Source of the DNA: Euglena gracilis
Lineage: Eukaryota > Euglenida > Euglenophyceae > Euglenales
NCBI GenBank assembly: GCA_039621445.1
Contig: CP154954.1
Coordinates: forward strand, 73,226,308 to 73,290,307
Length of the DNA stretch: 64,000 bases
Direction: 5' to 3'
Below the pieces are notes generated by a model. The model had not been told where the DNA came from, ran no database searches, and saw nothing but the letters and a program-made list of their open reading frames with translations. Each line of letters opens with the position of its first letter. Position 1 is the stretch's first letter. Both the position numbers and the translations under genes were made by a program. Of this stretch, positions 1 through 8,440 are shown one piece after another.

Positions 1-797
1 AGACAGCCGTTTTTGGTTCGGTTAGCCAATACGGTGCCTGGGCTTGGTGTCTGTTCGGTGGGGGGTGGGTCCAGCTGGGGTCTTCAAGCCCCCCCCCCCA
101 GGCCAAGCGGTCAGGCTCCGGCCGGGGACGAATTTTTATAAAATTCAGGTGCAAGCTGGGTTTCGGTTAAAAATCAGGCTGGGTCAAAGACAATGTTTTT
201 TTTGTATTTTTGTTGTTTTTCTGGGGTGTAGGCTGGTTTGTGCGAGGACAGGTGTTGTGGAGGGTCCTCGCCCACCCCCCCCCCCCAGGCCGGTGGCCAG
301 GGGTCGGCCAGGTCTGCGTTTTTGGGTCAAAGTCAGGTTCGCCTTCCACCGTTTGCCCAGTTTTGGCTGGCTGCTACGGTTGGGGTTGGGGGCTGTGTTT
401 TGTTTTTTTTACAGGTAGGCTTGCCAGGTCCGGGGGGAAGGTTTGTTCTCCACGGGGGGGGTCCCAACCCACAACAACAACGATGAAGAATTGAAGAATG
501 GATTGATTGGCTGTTGTGGGGCACTTGAGGTCGGTCAATTCGGGTCTGATCGGGTCTTGTACGGGACCGTTGGGCTGGTTCGAGTTGAGCTGACCAGCGG
601 TTCAGGTTCAGGTGGGCTGGCCAGGGGGCCTGCCCAAGCCCGTTTTGTCGTTTTGAGTCAGGTAGGTTTTGTCACAGGTGTGTAAATTCAAATCAGTCGA
701 GGTTGGTATGGGTGCTAGGGTTGGGGTTGGCTTTGGGGTCGTTCGGGGTGTCGAAGTGACGGTGTCTGTGAGGGGGCCCAGGGGTATGTGACATGTG
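1..797 (-). other. 3' untranslated end of the outer retrotransposon (possible start of 3' LTR)
   Basis: Non-coding stretch downstream of the integrase stop. On the plus strand it is rich in G and T with recurring short CAGGTTCGGG-like words, and it has C runs near 90-104 and 276-288. On the element's own strand these are G runs that could act as a polypurine tract, but no LTR boundary can be set because no matching copy is seen at the 5' end. The short reading frames here lack any recognisable domain. Confidence 0.4.
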
Positions 798-2225
798 TCA
801 CTCCATCCCATCAAGCAACTCTCTCACATCCACGGCCAAGTCCCGTTCTTTGCAGTATTGGACCACATCTTTGTTTGTTCGGAGGAAGAAATGGTTCAGG
901 GGTTCCCACTGAGTATCAGATGGGTCCCAGTTTCTCCACTGAATCAAAAATTGAAATTTTCCGTCTTTTCTGCGGTGGTTCAGAACTTTTTCAACCTCCC
1001 ACTCGTCAGGTCCGACCTCCAACTCCTGTGCCTTGCCCGACCAAAAGTAAAGGGGGACAGAGGTTGTGTTGTAGAGGTCCTCCACGTGGAGTTTGAGTTG
1101 TGAGCGGTGGGCAGGTTGTCGGTTTCCGGGTCGAAGTTCCACCACGTAGGAGTGCTGTCCCACTCTTTCCAACACCACTGCAGGTCCTTTCCACTTCGGT
1201 TCGAGTTTGTCGGTACCAGGTTGTCTTTCGGGTTGATACCAGACTTTGGAACCAATTTCCAAGGCAGGTGGTTCTCTGCGTTTTTGGTTCACCGTTTCAG
1301 CCCGTTTACGCTGTTTTTCGTTCAGGACCAGGCTCACCCACTGGTCTTGTTCCTTCATCCTTTCCAAGAACGTTGAGGCCCCTTCCGCTTCCTTTTGTGG
1401 TTGGTATGGTAATCCCGCCAACGGTCTGTGCCTTCCAAACACAATTTCGCACGGTGACAATCCTGTTTCACCTGGGACGTCGTGTAGGGCCCTCAAGGCG
1501 TTCGGTAGGAGTTCAACCCAGGGTACCCCTTTTTCAGCAGCCAGTTTTGCCAGTTTTCGGAGGACTTGTTGACCCGCTACCTCAGCCCGTCCGTTGGCTT
1601 GGTGGTGGTATGCCTGCCTGTACGCCACACGGACCCCGTGGGCAGCACACAGTGTTTTCCACCAACCGGCTGTGAAGTGGGAACCCCGGTCGGAGCTCAC
1701 CACCGAGGGTATCTCGAAAATTACCCACTGTTTGTACATTTCTTTTCCGACCTTTTCTGCTGTGAGTCCCTTCGCCAGGTGGGGGGTTGCAACCATCCAC
1801 CCACTTAGCCTGTCCACACACAACGCCAACGTGTCGTATTTCTTCCCTTCAAAGGTCGTTTCAGGTAGTGAGAACAAATCGATGGCAACACTGTCCATCA
1901 GATGTGCAGGAATCGGTGTCGGTTCAATGGGGCACTTGTATGGGAGGTGGCTGGGTTCTGTTGCTTGGCAGGTTTCACACATGGTCATCATTTTGCCTGT
2001 CAGCTTCTTTGCATCCTGGTGGTCCGCAAATGCAAACCACCTTCCCGTCTGGTCCCACAGTCGGGCTGACCCTGGGTGCCCGGCTGTTTCGTGATGTTCC
2101 TGAATTACGTTTCCAGTCAACCCACTTGGTACACACAGGATACCGTTTTTGTAGAGCCTGCCGTTGTCGAATCGGTACCCGCCAGGCCAGTTTTTGAACC
2201 CCGTTTCCTTCAGGTCATTGAGCAC
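798..2225 (-). CDS. Integrase with C-terminal chromodomain
   Basis: Integrase of the outer Ty3/gypsy element, which inserts the cDNA into host chromatin. An N-terminal zinc-binding HHCC module is seen (H45, H50, C83, C86). The rve catalytic core has D116, D179 (in SSDRGSHF) and E215, i.e. D,D-35-E spacing, so the active site looks intact. After a basic C-terminal stretch, a chromodomain spans about residues 405-450 (EWEVEKVL, FLIQWRNW, TQWEP), the module chromoviruses use to target heterochromatin. The ORF begins by frameshift from the RNase H/linker ORF: a one-base change in a GGGG run near 2,230 moves the frame, so the first residue is not a true start. It was originally the C-terminal part of a Pol polyprotein. 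Confidence 0.9.
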   Translation of the reverse strand: MLNDLKETGFKNWPGGYRFDNGRLYKNGILCVPSGLTGNVIQEHHETAGHPGSARLWDQTGRWFAFADHQDAKKLTGKMMTMCETCQATEPSHLPYKCPIEPTPIPAHLMDSVAIDLFSLPETTFEGKKYDTLALCVDRLSGWMVATPHLAKGLTAEKVGKEMYKQWVIFEIPSVVSSDRGSHFTAGWWKTLCAAHGVRVAYRQAYHHQANGRAEVAGQQVLRKLAKLAAEKGVPWVELLPNALRALHDVPGETGLSPCEIVFGRHRPLAGLPYQPQKEAEGASTFLERMKEQDQWVSLVLNEKQRKRAETVNQKRREPPALEIGSKVWYQPERQPGTDKLEPKWKGPAVVLERVGQHSYVVELRPGNRQPAHRSQLKLHVEDLYNTTSVPLYFWSGKAQELEVGPDEWEVEKVLNHRRKDGKFQFLIQWRNWDPSDTQWEPLNHFFLRTNKDVVQYCKERDLAVDVRELLDGME

Positions 2226-3699
2226 AGGTCCCCACCTTGGGCAGCTTTCGTACTCGTTTTTTCCATTCCCTGTCCATCACCCCTTTCGGTTCCCCCTGTT
2301 GAAGCTCCGGGGCGTGCACTCCCCTTGATGGAGGTCCAACGGGTGTCCCCTTTGAGGATGACGCACCTTGCGCGTCCTGTTGTTTTGTTGAGTCTGTTGT
2401 TGTTAGGGGTTCCACAAGGTCCTCTTCCAGGGGTCTTCGCCTTGGTGGGTCTTCCTCAGTGGATGGTCCCTCGGCCGTGTTTGAACTTTCTGGGGTTTTG
2501 TTTTTTGGTTGGTCTGGTCGGATCAGGTTTCCTGCCTCATCCGTGGTCTCCCTTGGGGTTGCTTCTGCCAGTCTTTTGCTTGGTTCCACCACGGTCGTTT
2601 CCGTCACAACCCATTTCTTTGTCGTTTTTGCAGGTTTTTGAGGTGTTTTTGAAAATTTTTGAGGGGTGTCACCGTTTTTCGTTGAGCCAGGCACTGTGGG
2701 CGAAACTTCACCCGTTTTGGCTTCCCCCCTTGTTGTGACGGCCACAGTGACGGGTTCCTGAAGCTGTTTTTGTACCTGTGCCAGGTCTGTCACGTTGATC
2801 ACCATACAAGTTTTCTGTTCCTTTTCCTCCTGTTTGATGATTTCTTTCATGAGTCGGTCGTCCTCCTCACTCCCGTAGATACTCACGTCGGCGAATGCCT
2901 GTGAGGCGGGGTAGGCCCACCTACTCAAGGCATCGGCGACCGTGTTGTCTTTGCCAGGTACGTATGCAACGGTTATGTCGAACCGCGAAAGCAGTTCGTG
3001 CCACCTAGCCCTACGTCCAGCAGGTCCACTGGGGGTGTCCAGTGCTTCCGTTGCCCATGCCTCAATGGACTTGTGGTCCGTCAACACCACTACCGGTTGC
3101 ATTCCTATCCAGGAAGCCCATTTTTGCAGGGCCAGGATCACTGCGTAGGTCTCCTTCTCCCTAGGAGACCACGAGCGAACCTGCCCAGGTGTCAGTTTTC
3201 GTGAACAGAAAGCTACGGGCACTGTTTTCTTGGTCATGGCTGTTGTTGGGTCTGGTTTTTCTGCAGTGTCCTCCGCAAATTGTTCCAGAGCCGCACCTAC
3301 GGCCCTGCCACTTGCATCCACCCTGAGTATGAACGGTTTGTCTGGGTTCACTGTTTGCAGTTTCAGGCTTCCGAGCAGTTTTTCTTTGATGGTCTGGAAG
3401 GATGTTCTTTCTTTTTCACCGAAAAACACAGGTGTCAGGCTTCCTTTCTTTCCTTGTCCCCTTTTCACTTTCAATTTTTCCATTAGGTCTGCAGCCAATT
3501 CCGCATACCCTGGGACGTATAAGGCGTAGTAGTTTGTGAATCCCAGGAATGCCCGCAGGGCTGTGACCGTTTTTGGTTCCTCCCATTTTTTCAAAGCCAT
3601 CAATTTCCCAGGTGCTGGTTTTCGTTGTCCACCACCCAGAACGTGCCCACAGAACTCCTCCTCTTTCACGAAAAATTTGCATTTCTTGATGTCTGCCAC
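2215..3699 (-). CDS. Reverse transcriptase C-terminal part, RNase H and long Pro/Thr/Glu-rich linker
   Basis: Middle of Pol. Residues 1-115 are the RT palm/thumb end (CKFF, FCGHVLGG, FLGFTNYY). RNase H follows at about 122-262 with acidic residues in RVDAS (D128), REKET (E183), LTDHKS (D208) and VADALSR (D256), so all four catalytic positions are present. Residues 265-490 are a low-complexity linker rich in T, P, E and K with no recognised domain, unusually long for a gypsy element. The ORF is out of frame with the preceding RT ORF because of the 23-bp insertion near 3,741, and with integrase because of an indel near 2,230. Confidence 0.85.
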   Translation of the reverse strand: MADIKKCKFFVKEEEFCGHVLGGGQRKPAPGKLMALKKWEEPKTVTALRAFLGFTNYYALYVPGYAELAADLMEKLKVKRGQGKKGSLTPVFFGEKERTSFQTIKEKLLGSLKLQTVNPDKPFILRVDASGRAVGAALEQFAEDTAEKPDPTTAMTKKTVPVAFCSRKLTPGQVRSWSPREKETYAVILALQKWASWIGMQPVVVLTDHKSIEAWATEALDTPSGPAGRRARWHELLSRFDITVAYVPGKDNTVADALSRWAYPASQAFADVSIYGSEEDDRLMKEIIKQEEKEQKTCMVINVTDLAQVQKQLQEPVTVAVTTRGEAKTGEVSPTVPGSTKNGDTPQKFSKTPQKPAKTTKKWVVTETTVVEPSKRLAEATPRETTDEAGNLIRPDQPKNKTPESSNTAEGPSTEEDPPRRRPLEEDLVEPLTTTDSTKQQDAQGASSSKGTPVGPPSRGVHAPELQQGEPKGVMDREWKKRVRKLPKVGTCAQ

Positions 3700-3713
3700 G
3701 TGTTGCTGTTTTT

Positions 3714-4772
3714 TCAGTGCCTCAGAAGGGTGATGGACGATGCCTCCATCACCCTTCTGATGTCCTTGTCGTGTTGTTCGAGGGTTTTGTCTTCAGTTCC
3801 CTGCCACATGGTTCCTACGATGATGTCGTCCACGTAGGGGTTTGCAATGTCCTGTACCTCCTCCAAGCTGTACTCGATCACCCTCTGGAAAATCGGTACA
3901 CCGTTTTTCATTCCCATGACCACCACTCTCCACTGTTTTGTTCCCTTAGGTGTGCTGCAGCAGGTGTAGGGTCTGGATTCTTTTTTCAGTGGCACCTGGT
4001 GGAAGGCGTCTTTCAGGTCCAGTACACTGTACATGGCCCGTTGCCCTTGTTGAACTAGGATGTCTTCTATCCTAGGGAGGGGATGGGCGTCTGTGATTGT
4101 TGCCTCGTTCAGTGCTCTGAAATAAACCACCCCTCTCCATTTTTCACCTTTTTTGGCCACCACAAATGTGGGGCTGGACCAGTCACTCCTTCCGTCTTCC
4201 ACTTTCAGGTCCTTAACCCATTCGTCCACCATGTCGGTGAGTGCCAGTCGGCGTTCTCCTGTCATGTGGATGGGTCTTTGCTTTTTCGCCACTGTTTCAG
4301 GTTTCAGTTCGACTTTCCCATAACCCAGTGGTCCGCGTTCTGGGGGGTCTGGGAAGATTTTGTCTCGCAAGACCACTCCTTCATAGTCCTGCCGCAGTTT
4401 TTTCACCAGTTCAGCCACTTTTTCGCCTTGTGTTTCCTGTCCTTCTGGCACCACCACAACACCGTGAACCCTGTCAGATTTCTTTGCTGATTTCTGAAGT
4501 TGTTTTGCCAGTGTTTCCAATGTTGTTTCGTCTTCAAACAGTTTTTCCTCGTCCTGGCCCGCTTCAGCAGGAAGCTTCAAATTCATTGCTCGAACCGCTG
4601 AAATGTTTTTCTGAAGTTGGTGTATTTTCCGTTCCCTGTGTTTTTGTTCCTTCAGCTGGTGCCAACTGGACAGCAGCCGCAGTGGTTCACCTGTGGGGGC
4701 CAATGATTGTAGGTGTGGGAAAACCCCCAGTTGGTGTTGTTCCATCCACGGATACCCGAGGATGGCATCCAC
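3714..4772 (-). CDS. Protease end and reverse transcriptase N-terminal part
   Basis: Starts inside the protease (ILGYPWM, residues 4-10, the conserved C-terminal block of retropepsins) and runs into RT. Visible RT motifs are WSSPTFVVAKK (198-208), FRALN (218-222), LDLKDAF (251-257, first catalytic Asp) and YVDD (313-316, the other two Asp). The residue before FRALN is Y, where most relatives have D. The frame is open upstream but separated from the methyltransferase-protease ORF by a single in-frame TGA at about 4,809. The last residues (after RRVMEA) are abnormal because the reading frame runs into a templated inverted insertion. RT is complete if both neighbouring ORFs are considered. Confidence 0.88.
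   Translation of the reverse strand: MDAILGYPWMEQHQLGVFPHLQSLAPTGEPLRLLSSWHQLKEQKHRERKIHQLQKNISAVRAMNLKLPAEAGQDEEKLFEDETTLETLAKQLQKSAKKSDRVHGVVVVPEGQETQGEKVAELVKKLRQDYEGVVLRDKIFPDPPERGPLGYGKVELKPETVAKKQRPIHMTGERRLALTDMVDEWVKDLKVEDGRSDWSSPTFVVAKKGEKWRGVVYFRALNEATITDAHPLPRIEDILVQQGQRAMYSVLDLKDAFHQVPLKKESRPYTCCSTPKGTKQWRVVVMGMKNGVPIFQRVIEYSLEEVQDIANPYVDDIIVGTMWQGTEDKTLEQHDKDIRRVMEASSITLLRH
3718..3759. repeat. Templated inverted insertion disrupting the RT frame
   Basis: A perfect 15-bp inverted repeat (arms 3,723-3,737 and 3,745-3,759, 7-nt loop) flanked by a duplicated TGCCTC (3,718-3,723 and 3,741-3,746). Taking out 23 bp joins the two RT frames in register. The inserted bases are an inverted copy of the adjacent RT sequence, the signature of a template switch during replication. 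Confidence 0.7.
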
Positions 4773-4808
4773 TTGGATGTCGGCGTCATGGAATGTTCCA
4801 ATGGTGGA

Positions 4809-6767
4809 TCATTCCCTTGCTCTGTCCTTGTTGTGCACCCGTGATGAAAACTGCAGTTCCAGTGTGACTTCGTGTAGTCCTCCTTCCATCCTTGTTCCTT
4901 GCGCTGTGATCAAGGCCAGTGATTTTTGTGAACGTCTGAAATTTTGTTGTGGGATCAGGTTCTTTTTCACCAGGTTTGCCTGTGCTCCCGTGTCAATCAG
5001 GGCCTGTAGGAACATTTTTTTGCCGTCCGGCAAGACAGCACGGACTTCAATGAGGAGTTGTTTAGCCTTCTTTCTGCTGATGACCTGCCCCAGCAGGAGT
5101 TTGGACACCGGTTCACACAGTCGTTTTGGAAGCCGAATGTTTTGGTCTGGTTCTGTTTTGTCAGTTGTATCTGGGTTTGGCTGTTGACCTGTCAGTTCTG
5201 GGCTGGGCTGTGAGAGCATGTTTTGTCGTGCAGTCTGAGCAGGGCTGGGCTGCTGCAGCGGTTGTTGCTGCGCGGCCTGCGCTTGGCTGGTTTGCCGTAG
5301 CCGTTCGTGGAACCCCGCCAGGTCTTGAATCAGTTGTTCTGGGATCCTGAATTTTTTGTAGGCTGGAATGTTGTGTTTGTTGCTGAGTTTCACCAGGTGA
5401 CCACCACCGTTTGGGTCCAGGTTCTTGCACGTTTTCCCGTCACACCGTTTTTCTGGTACCTGCAGGATGTCAGGGCTGCCCCAGATTCGTGTTGATTTTT
5501 TGTAACCCCAGTCTGTGTATTGACAGTAATCCACGTCAATGTGCGGGTACGGTTTCATGTAATCTCGTTTTCCCAGGTATCCGTACCTTGGGTTTTCCAA
5601 CCACCATTTCTGCGGCTGTAGAAATTCCACAATTTCCCGGGCTTTCTTTGCAAGGCTGTCTCCCTTTTCCAGGTTTCTGGGTCTTGTCGTCAGTGCAATG
5701 CTGAATTCTGTGCATGGAACTCCGCAAACCACCGTGTGGAATTCGCCAGGTTTGAAATGTTTTCTGAAGTCCCATTTCAGTACGTCCACCTGGTAATCTG
5801 CTTTCCACCTGGGGTCTGAGTCCACCGTCACCACCTCGAAACCCGTTTTTTCATACACCTTGCTGACCGATTTTGTTCCACAGAACAGGTCAAGCATTTT
5901 TGGTTTTGGTTTTTCTGCTGTGGCCCGTTCTGGTGTCGCTGTGGCTGCCTCCTGCAGTTTTCTGATGTTTTTCTGTGGTTTTTCTGTCCCCAAATCGGGT
6001 TTTTGCTCACCACCCTCCACCTCGTCCTCCACTGGTGGGTACTCGTGGGCTGTGCCGAACCTCACCTTGGATGTCGGGTGTAGGAGGGTGAAATGTTTGT
6101 GGAAACCTGGTAGGTACTTGCACCGTGTTTTGTGTCCGCATACCAAAAACACTTCCACAGGCCACGGTGTTTCCCTGCATTTCTTGTCACCCTGTCCGAA
6201 CAGTTTCGTTTTCGCTGGGATGAACATTGACATCACTGCCAGTTTTTTGATTTCTCCGTACCACTTTCTGTGGACCCATCTTGGTACCATGAGAAGTGCG
6301 TGCGCTTCGTCTGTTTGGATTTTCTTCACCACCTGTGAAATTTTGCTGAATGGGGGGTTCATCCACAGCAGTTTTCCGTGCCAGTTTTCTTCAAAGGCGT
6401 CAGTTCCGTCTGGGCTGCCCGATCCCCACCATTGCGGGAATCTTTTTTTTTCTTCCGTTGCAAAGGCATCCAGCTGGGGCTGGACCCCGAAGTGTGAGAG
6501 GATTTCTGTCAATTTCTCTTCCTTCACGTGGTAGTTTTCAGACACCCACCGTGAAGCTGCTCTGCCGAACCTGCAGCTGACCTGTTCCGTTTTCGGTTCT
6601 GGGCTGTGGAGTCGTTTTTTTGTCAGGATGTTTTTCTTTTGAGGTTTTTTCTCACCTCCCTTACCCAGTGTGTATGACCGCTGCGGCTCTGGACCTGGTT
6701 CCCTTGTTTTGTTTTGTTGTTTCGGTTGTGTCTGCAGAGAGTCGCCCCTCTCGTCCCCTACCCTCAA
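4809..6767 (-). CDS. Polyprotein segment: Dam-like adenine methyltransferase, Dcm-like cytosine methyltransferase, aspartic protease
   Basis: 652 codons with three domains. (1) About 64-240 resembles phage N6-adenine methyltransferases: LDAFATEEKKRFPQWWG (99-115), then MNPPF (136-140), where NPPF matches the catalytic D/N-PP-Y/F motif. (2) About 288-485 resembles phage-type C5-cytosine methyltransferases: LDLFCGTKS (SAM-binding motif I, 292-300), GVPCTEFS with the catalytic Cys C352 (motif IV), LENPR (motif VI, E391), then DYCQYTDWGYKKSTRIWG and a C-x5-C block, which are typical of phage rather than plant or animal DNMTs. (3) About 575-652 is a retropepsin with ALIDTGAQANLV (Asp at 592), cut by a TGA at the end. 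The apparent start is TTG. The frame is shared with the capsid ORF, so the segment was probably read as part of Gag-Pol. Confidence 0.82.
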   Translation of the reverse strand: MRVGDERGDSLQTQPKQQNKTREPGPEPQRSYTLGKGGEKKPQKKNILTKKRLHSPEPKTEQVSCRFGRAASRWVSENYHVKEEKLTEILSHFGVQPQLDAFATEEKKRFPQWWGSGSPDGTDAFEENWHGKLLWMNPPFSKISQVVKKIQTDEAHALLMVPRWVHRKWYGEIKKLAVMSMFIPAKTKLFGQGDKKCRETPWPVEVFLVCGHKTRCKYLPGFHKHFTLLHPTSKVRFGTAHEYPPVEDEVEGGEQKPDLGTEKPQKNIRKLQEAATATPERATAEKPKPKMLDLFCGTKSVSKVYEKTGFEVVTVDSDPRWKADYQVDVLKWDFRKHFKPGEFHTVVCGVPCTEFSIALTTRPRNLEKGDSLAKKAREIVEFLQPQKWWLENPRYGYLGKRDYMKPYPHIDVDYCQYTDWGYKKSTRIWGSPDILQVPEKRCDGKTCKNLDPNGGGHLVKLSNKHNIPAYKKFRIPEQLIQDLAGFHERLRQTSQAQAAQQQPLQQPSPAQTARQNMLSQPSPELTGQQPNPDTTDKTEPDQNIRLPKRLCEPVSKLLLGQVISRKKAKQLLIEVRAVLPDGKKMFLQALIDTGAQANLVKKNLIPQQNFRRSQKSLALITAQGTRMEGGLHEVTLELQFSSRVHNKDRARE

Positions 6768-6779
6768 GCCGCAGCCCCT

Positions 6780-8378
6780 TCACTTCCGTTCTGCGTTTTG
6801 AACTGGCTGCCAGCGATTGCTGGAAGCTGCTTCTGCATTTGGCTGTCCCTGCGGCTGGTTGGCTGGTTCCTGTGACTTGGTTTGCTGAGGCTGTGGTTCA
6901 GTTTTTGTTGCTGCTGGCCGTGGCTGTGGCTGCCCTTTACCTTTTCCTTTCCCGCTCCCCTTCCCAGAATCGTATCCTTTCCCAGAGTTGTATCCCTTTC
7001 CAGAATCGTAGCCTTTGCCGTAATTCTGATTCCAGTTCTGTTTCTGGTTCCAGTTTTGGGTTGAACCCCAGTTTTGACCTTTCCCCTTTCCTTTGCCTTT
7101 GCCCCAGTCGTTCTGTCCCCAGTCTGACCAGTTGTTGTACCGTCCCTGGCCAGGCTGTTCTGAAACTGCCATGGGCACCTGCTGGCGTGGAGAAGGGGGT
7201 CTGGGTTTTTCAGGTGTTGTCGTTCGAGGTCCAGGGGAGTTGGGTCGGGATCTGGAAGGTGGTGTCTTATTTCTGGATTTTGTTTTATCCTCCTCCTTGA
7301 CTTCCCTGACGTAACCCCTGCGGTCCATCGACCGTGATCTGTTTTCACGCGGTTGGTTCTGCCAGCCGTTGTACCCCCTACCCAGGGAGTCTGACTGTTG
7401 TTGGCACCGGAGTTCAGTTTCCACACCTTGGAACAATTCGTCCAGTGTCAGTTTGGCCTGTACCTGTGTGAAATGTGGCTTGTGTCCATTCAGCAACGTT
7501 GAACCGTTTTTCATCAGGAGAAGTTCAGCAGCTCTGCTGCTGTGCAGTTGGATCCTGAAGTTTTGTCCGTCCCGCGCCACCTGAAAATTTTCACCTGTGC
7601 CCACTGTTGCTGCCACCAGATCACGAACGTCTTCCGTCGTTGCATCTGGGACGTTCGCAATGTTCGTGACCCCTTTCAGTTTCAGTGTCGGTCTGTCCTG
7701 ATTTCTGCGGTCCTGTTCCCTGATGCAGCTTCTGCGTTGCGTTTCAGGCATTTTTTCAGCCACCAGGTTGTAAGCGTCTTCCTCTGATGGATTTTCCAGC
7801 CTGCTGTAGAGGAGTTTGAAATGGGCCTCAAACTCCCTCCACGCTTCCAGTGTCAGTTTTCCTTCCGTTTTTGGTCTCAGGTTTTTCAGTTCGTCTTTGA
7901 TGGCTGAGTGTGTGTCTCCACCGTATTTCTGACACATCCAGTTCCAAAATTCCTGGTATTTTATTTTCTCACCGCGTTCCTGTCTGCGTTGTGGTTCCAG
8001 TTTGCTGGCACTGTCCAGGCTGCCCTCCAGCAGTGACAGTTTCAGGTCGTCAGTCAGAGACCCCTGACCGGCTGACACACGTTGCAGGTACATTGGAAAT
8101 TTCAGGGCAAAATCTGCGAAATTCCCCAGCAGTGTTGGTCTTACCAGGTCTTTTGTCATTGCCGAGCCCACTGGACCCAGAAGCAGCCCGAAGGATGCTG
8201 CCGGGGCCGTTTCCACGGGTGCCACCACTGTTTCCTCTCCTATGTGGTGGATGGCAGTTTGGGTAGACCCCGTCTGGGGTCCCACCCAGGTTGTTGTGGC
8301 TGTGTTCTGAGTTTCTTTTTCGTCTGCCCACATGAACAAGCCCCGAGTCCAGGACTGTGAGTTTTGTTGTGTCGTCAC
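6780..8378 (-). CDS. Gag, capsid-like and basic Gly/Lys-rich nucleocapsid-like region
   Basis: 532 codons. Residues about 60-210 have the helix-rich pattern of retrotransposon Gag capsids (NFADFALKFPMYLQ, FWNWMCQKYGG, LEAWREFEAHFKLLY). The C-terminal part is hydrophilic and contains short GKG and GYDSGKGYNSGKG-type repeats (about 440-490), which could bind RNA in place of a zinc knuckle; no CCHC knuckle is seen. The frame stays open upstream of the marked first codon, so the ORF is a continuation of the Pro/Gln-rich segment, not an independent protein. It ends in TGA at 6,780, in frame with the methyltransferase ORF, a layout compatible with either stop readthrough or a nonsense mutation. Confidence 0.75.
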   Translation of the reverse strand: MTTQQNSQSWTRGLFMWADEKETQNTATTTWVGPQTGSTQTAIHHIGEETVVAPVETAPAASFGLLLGPVGSAMTKDLVRPTLLGNFADFALKFPMYLQRVSAGQGSLTDDLKLSLLEGSLDSASKLEPQRRQERGEKIKYQEFWNWMCQKYGGDTHSAIKDELKNLRPKTEGKLTLEAWREFEAHFKLLYSRLENPSEEDAYNLVAEKMPETQRRSCIREQDRRNQDRPTLKLKGVTNIANVPDATTEDVRDLVAATVGTGENFQVARDGQNFRIQLHSSRAAELLLMKNGSTLLNGHKPHFTQVQAKLTLDELFQGVETELRCQQQSDSLGRGYNGWQNQPRENRSRSMDRRGYVREVKEEDKTKSRNKTPPSRSRPNSPGPRTTTPEKPRPPSPRQQVPMAVSEQPGQGRYNNWSDWGQNDWGKGKGKGKGQNWGSTQNWNQKQNWNQNYGKGYDSGKGYNSGKGYDSGKGSGKGKGKGQPQPRPAATKTEPQPQQTKSQEPANQPQGQPNAEAASSNRWQPVQNAERK

Positions 8379-8440
8379 TGGCTGTGAAATCTGTTGAGTC
8401 GGCTGCGTTGGCTGTGGTGCTGGGCTTGTCGGGTTTGTTG

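Noticed and set aside
1-797. 3' LTR of the outer element within the window
   Set aside because: No segment matching 17,490-18,500 could be found there.
6780-6782. Selenocysteine or reassigned UGA at the Gag-Pol border
   Set aside because: No SECIS-like support, other UGA codons act as stops in neighbouring ORFs, and simple nonsense or readthrough explains it.
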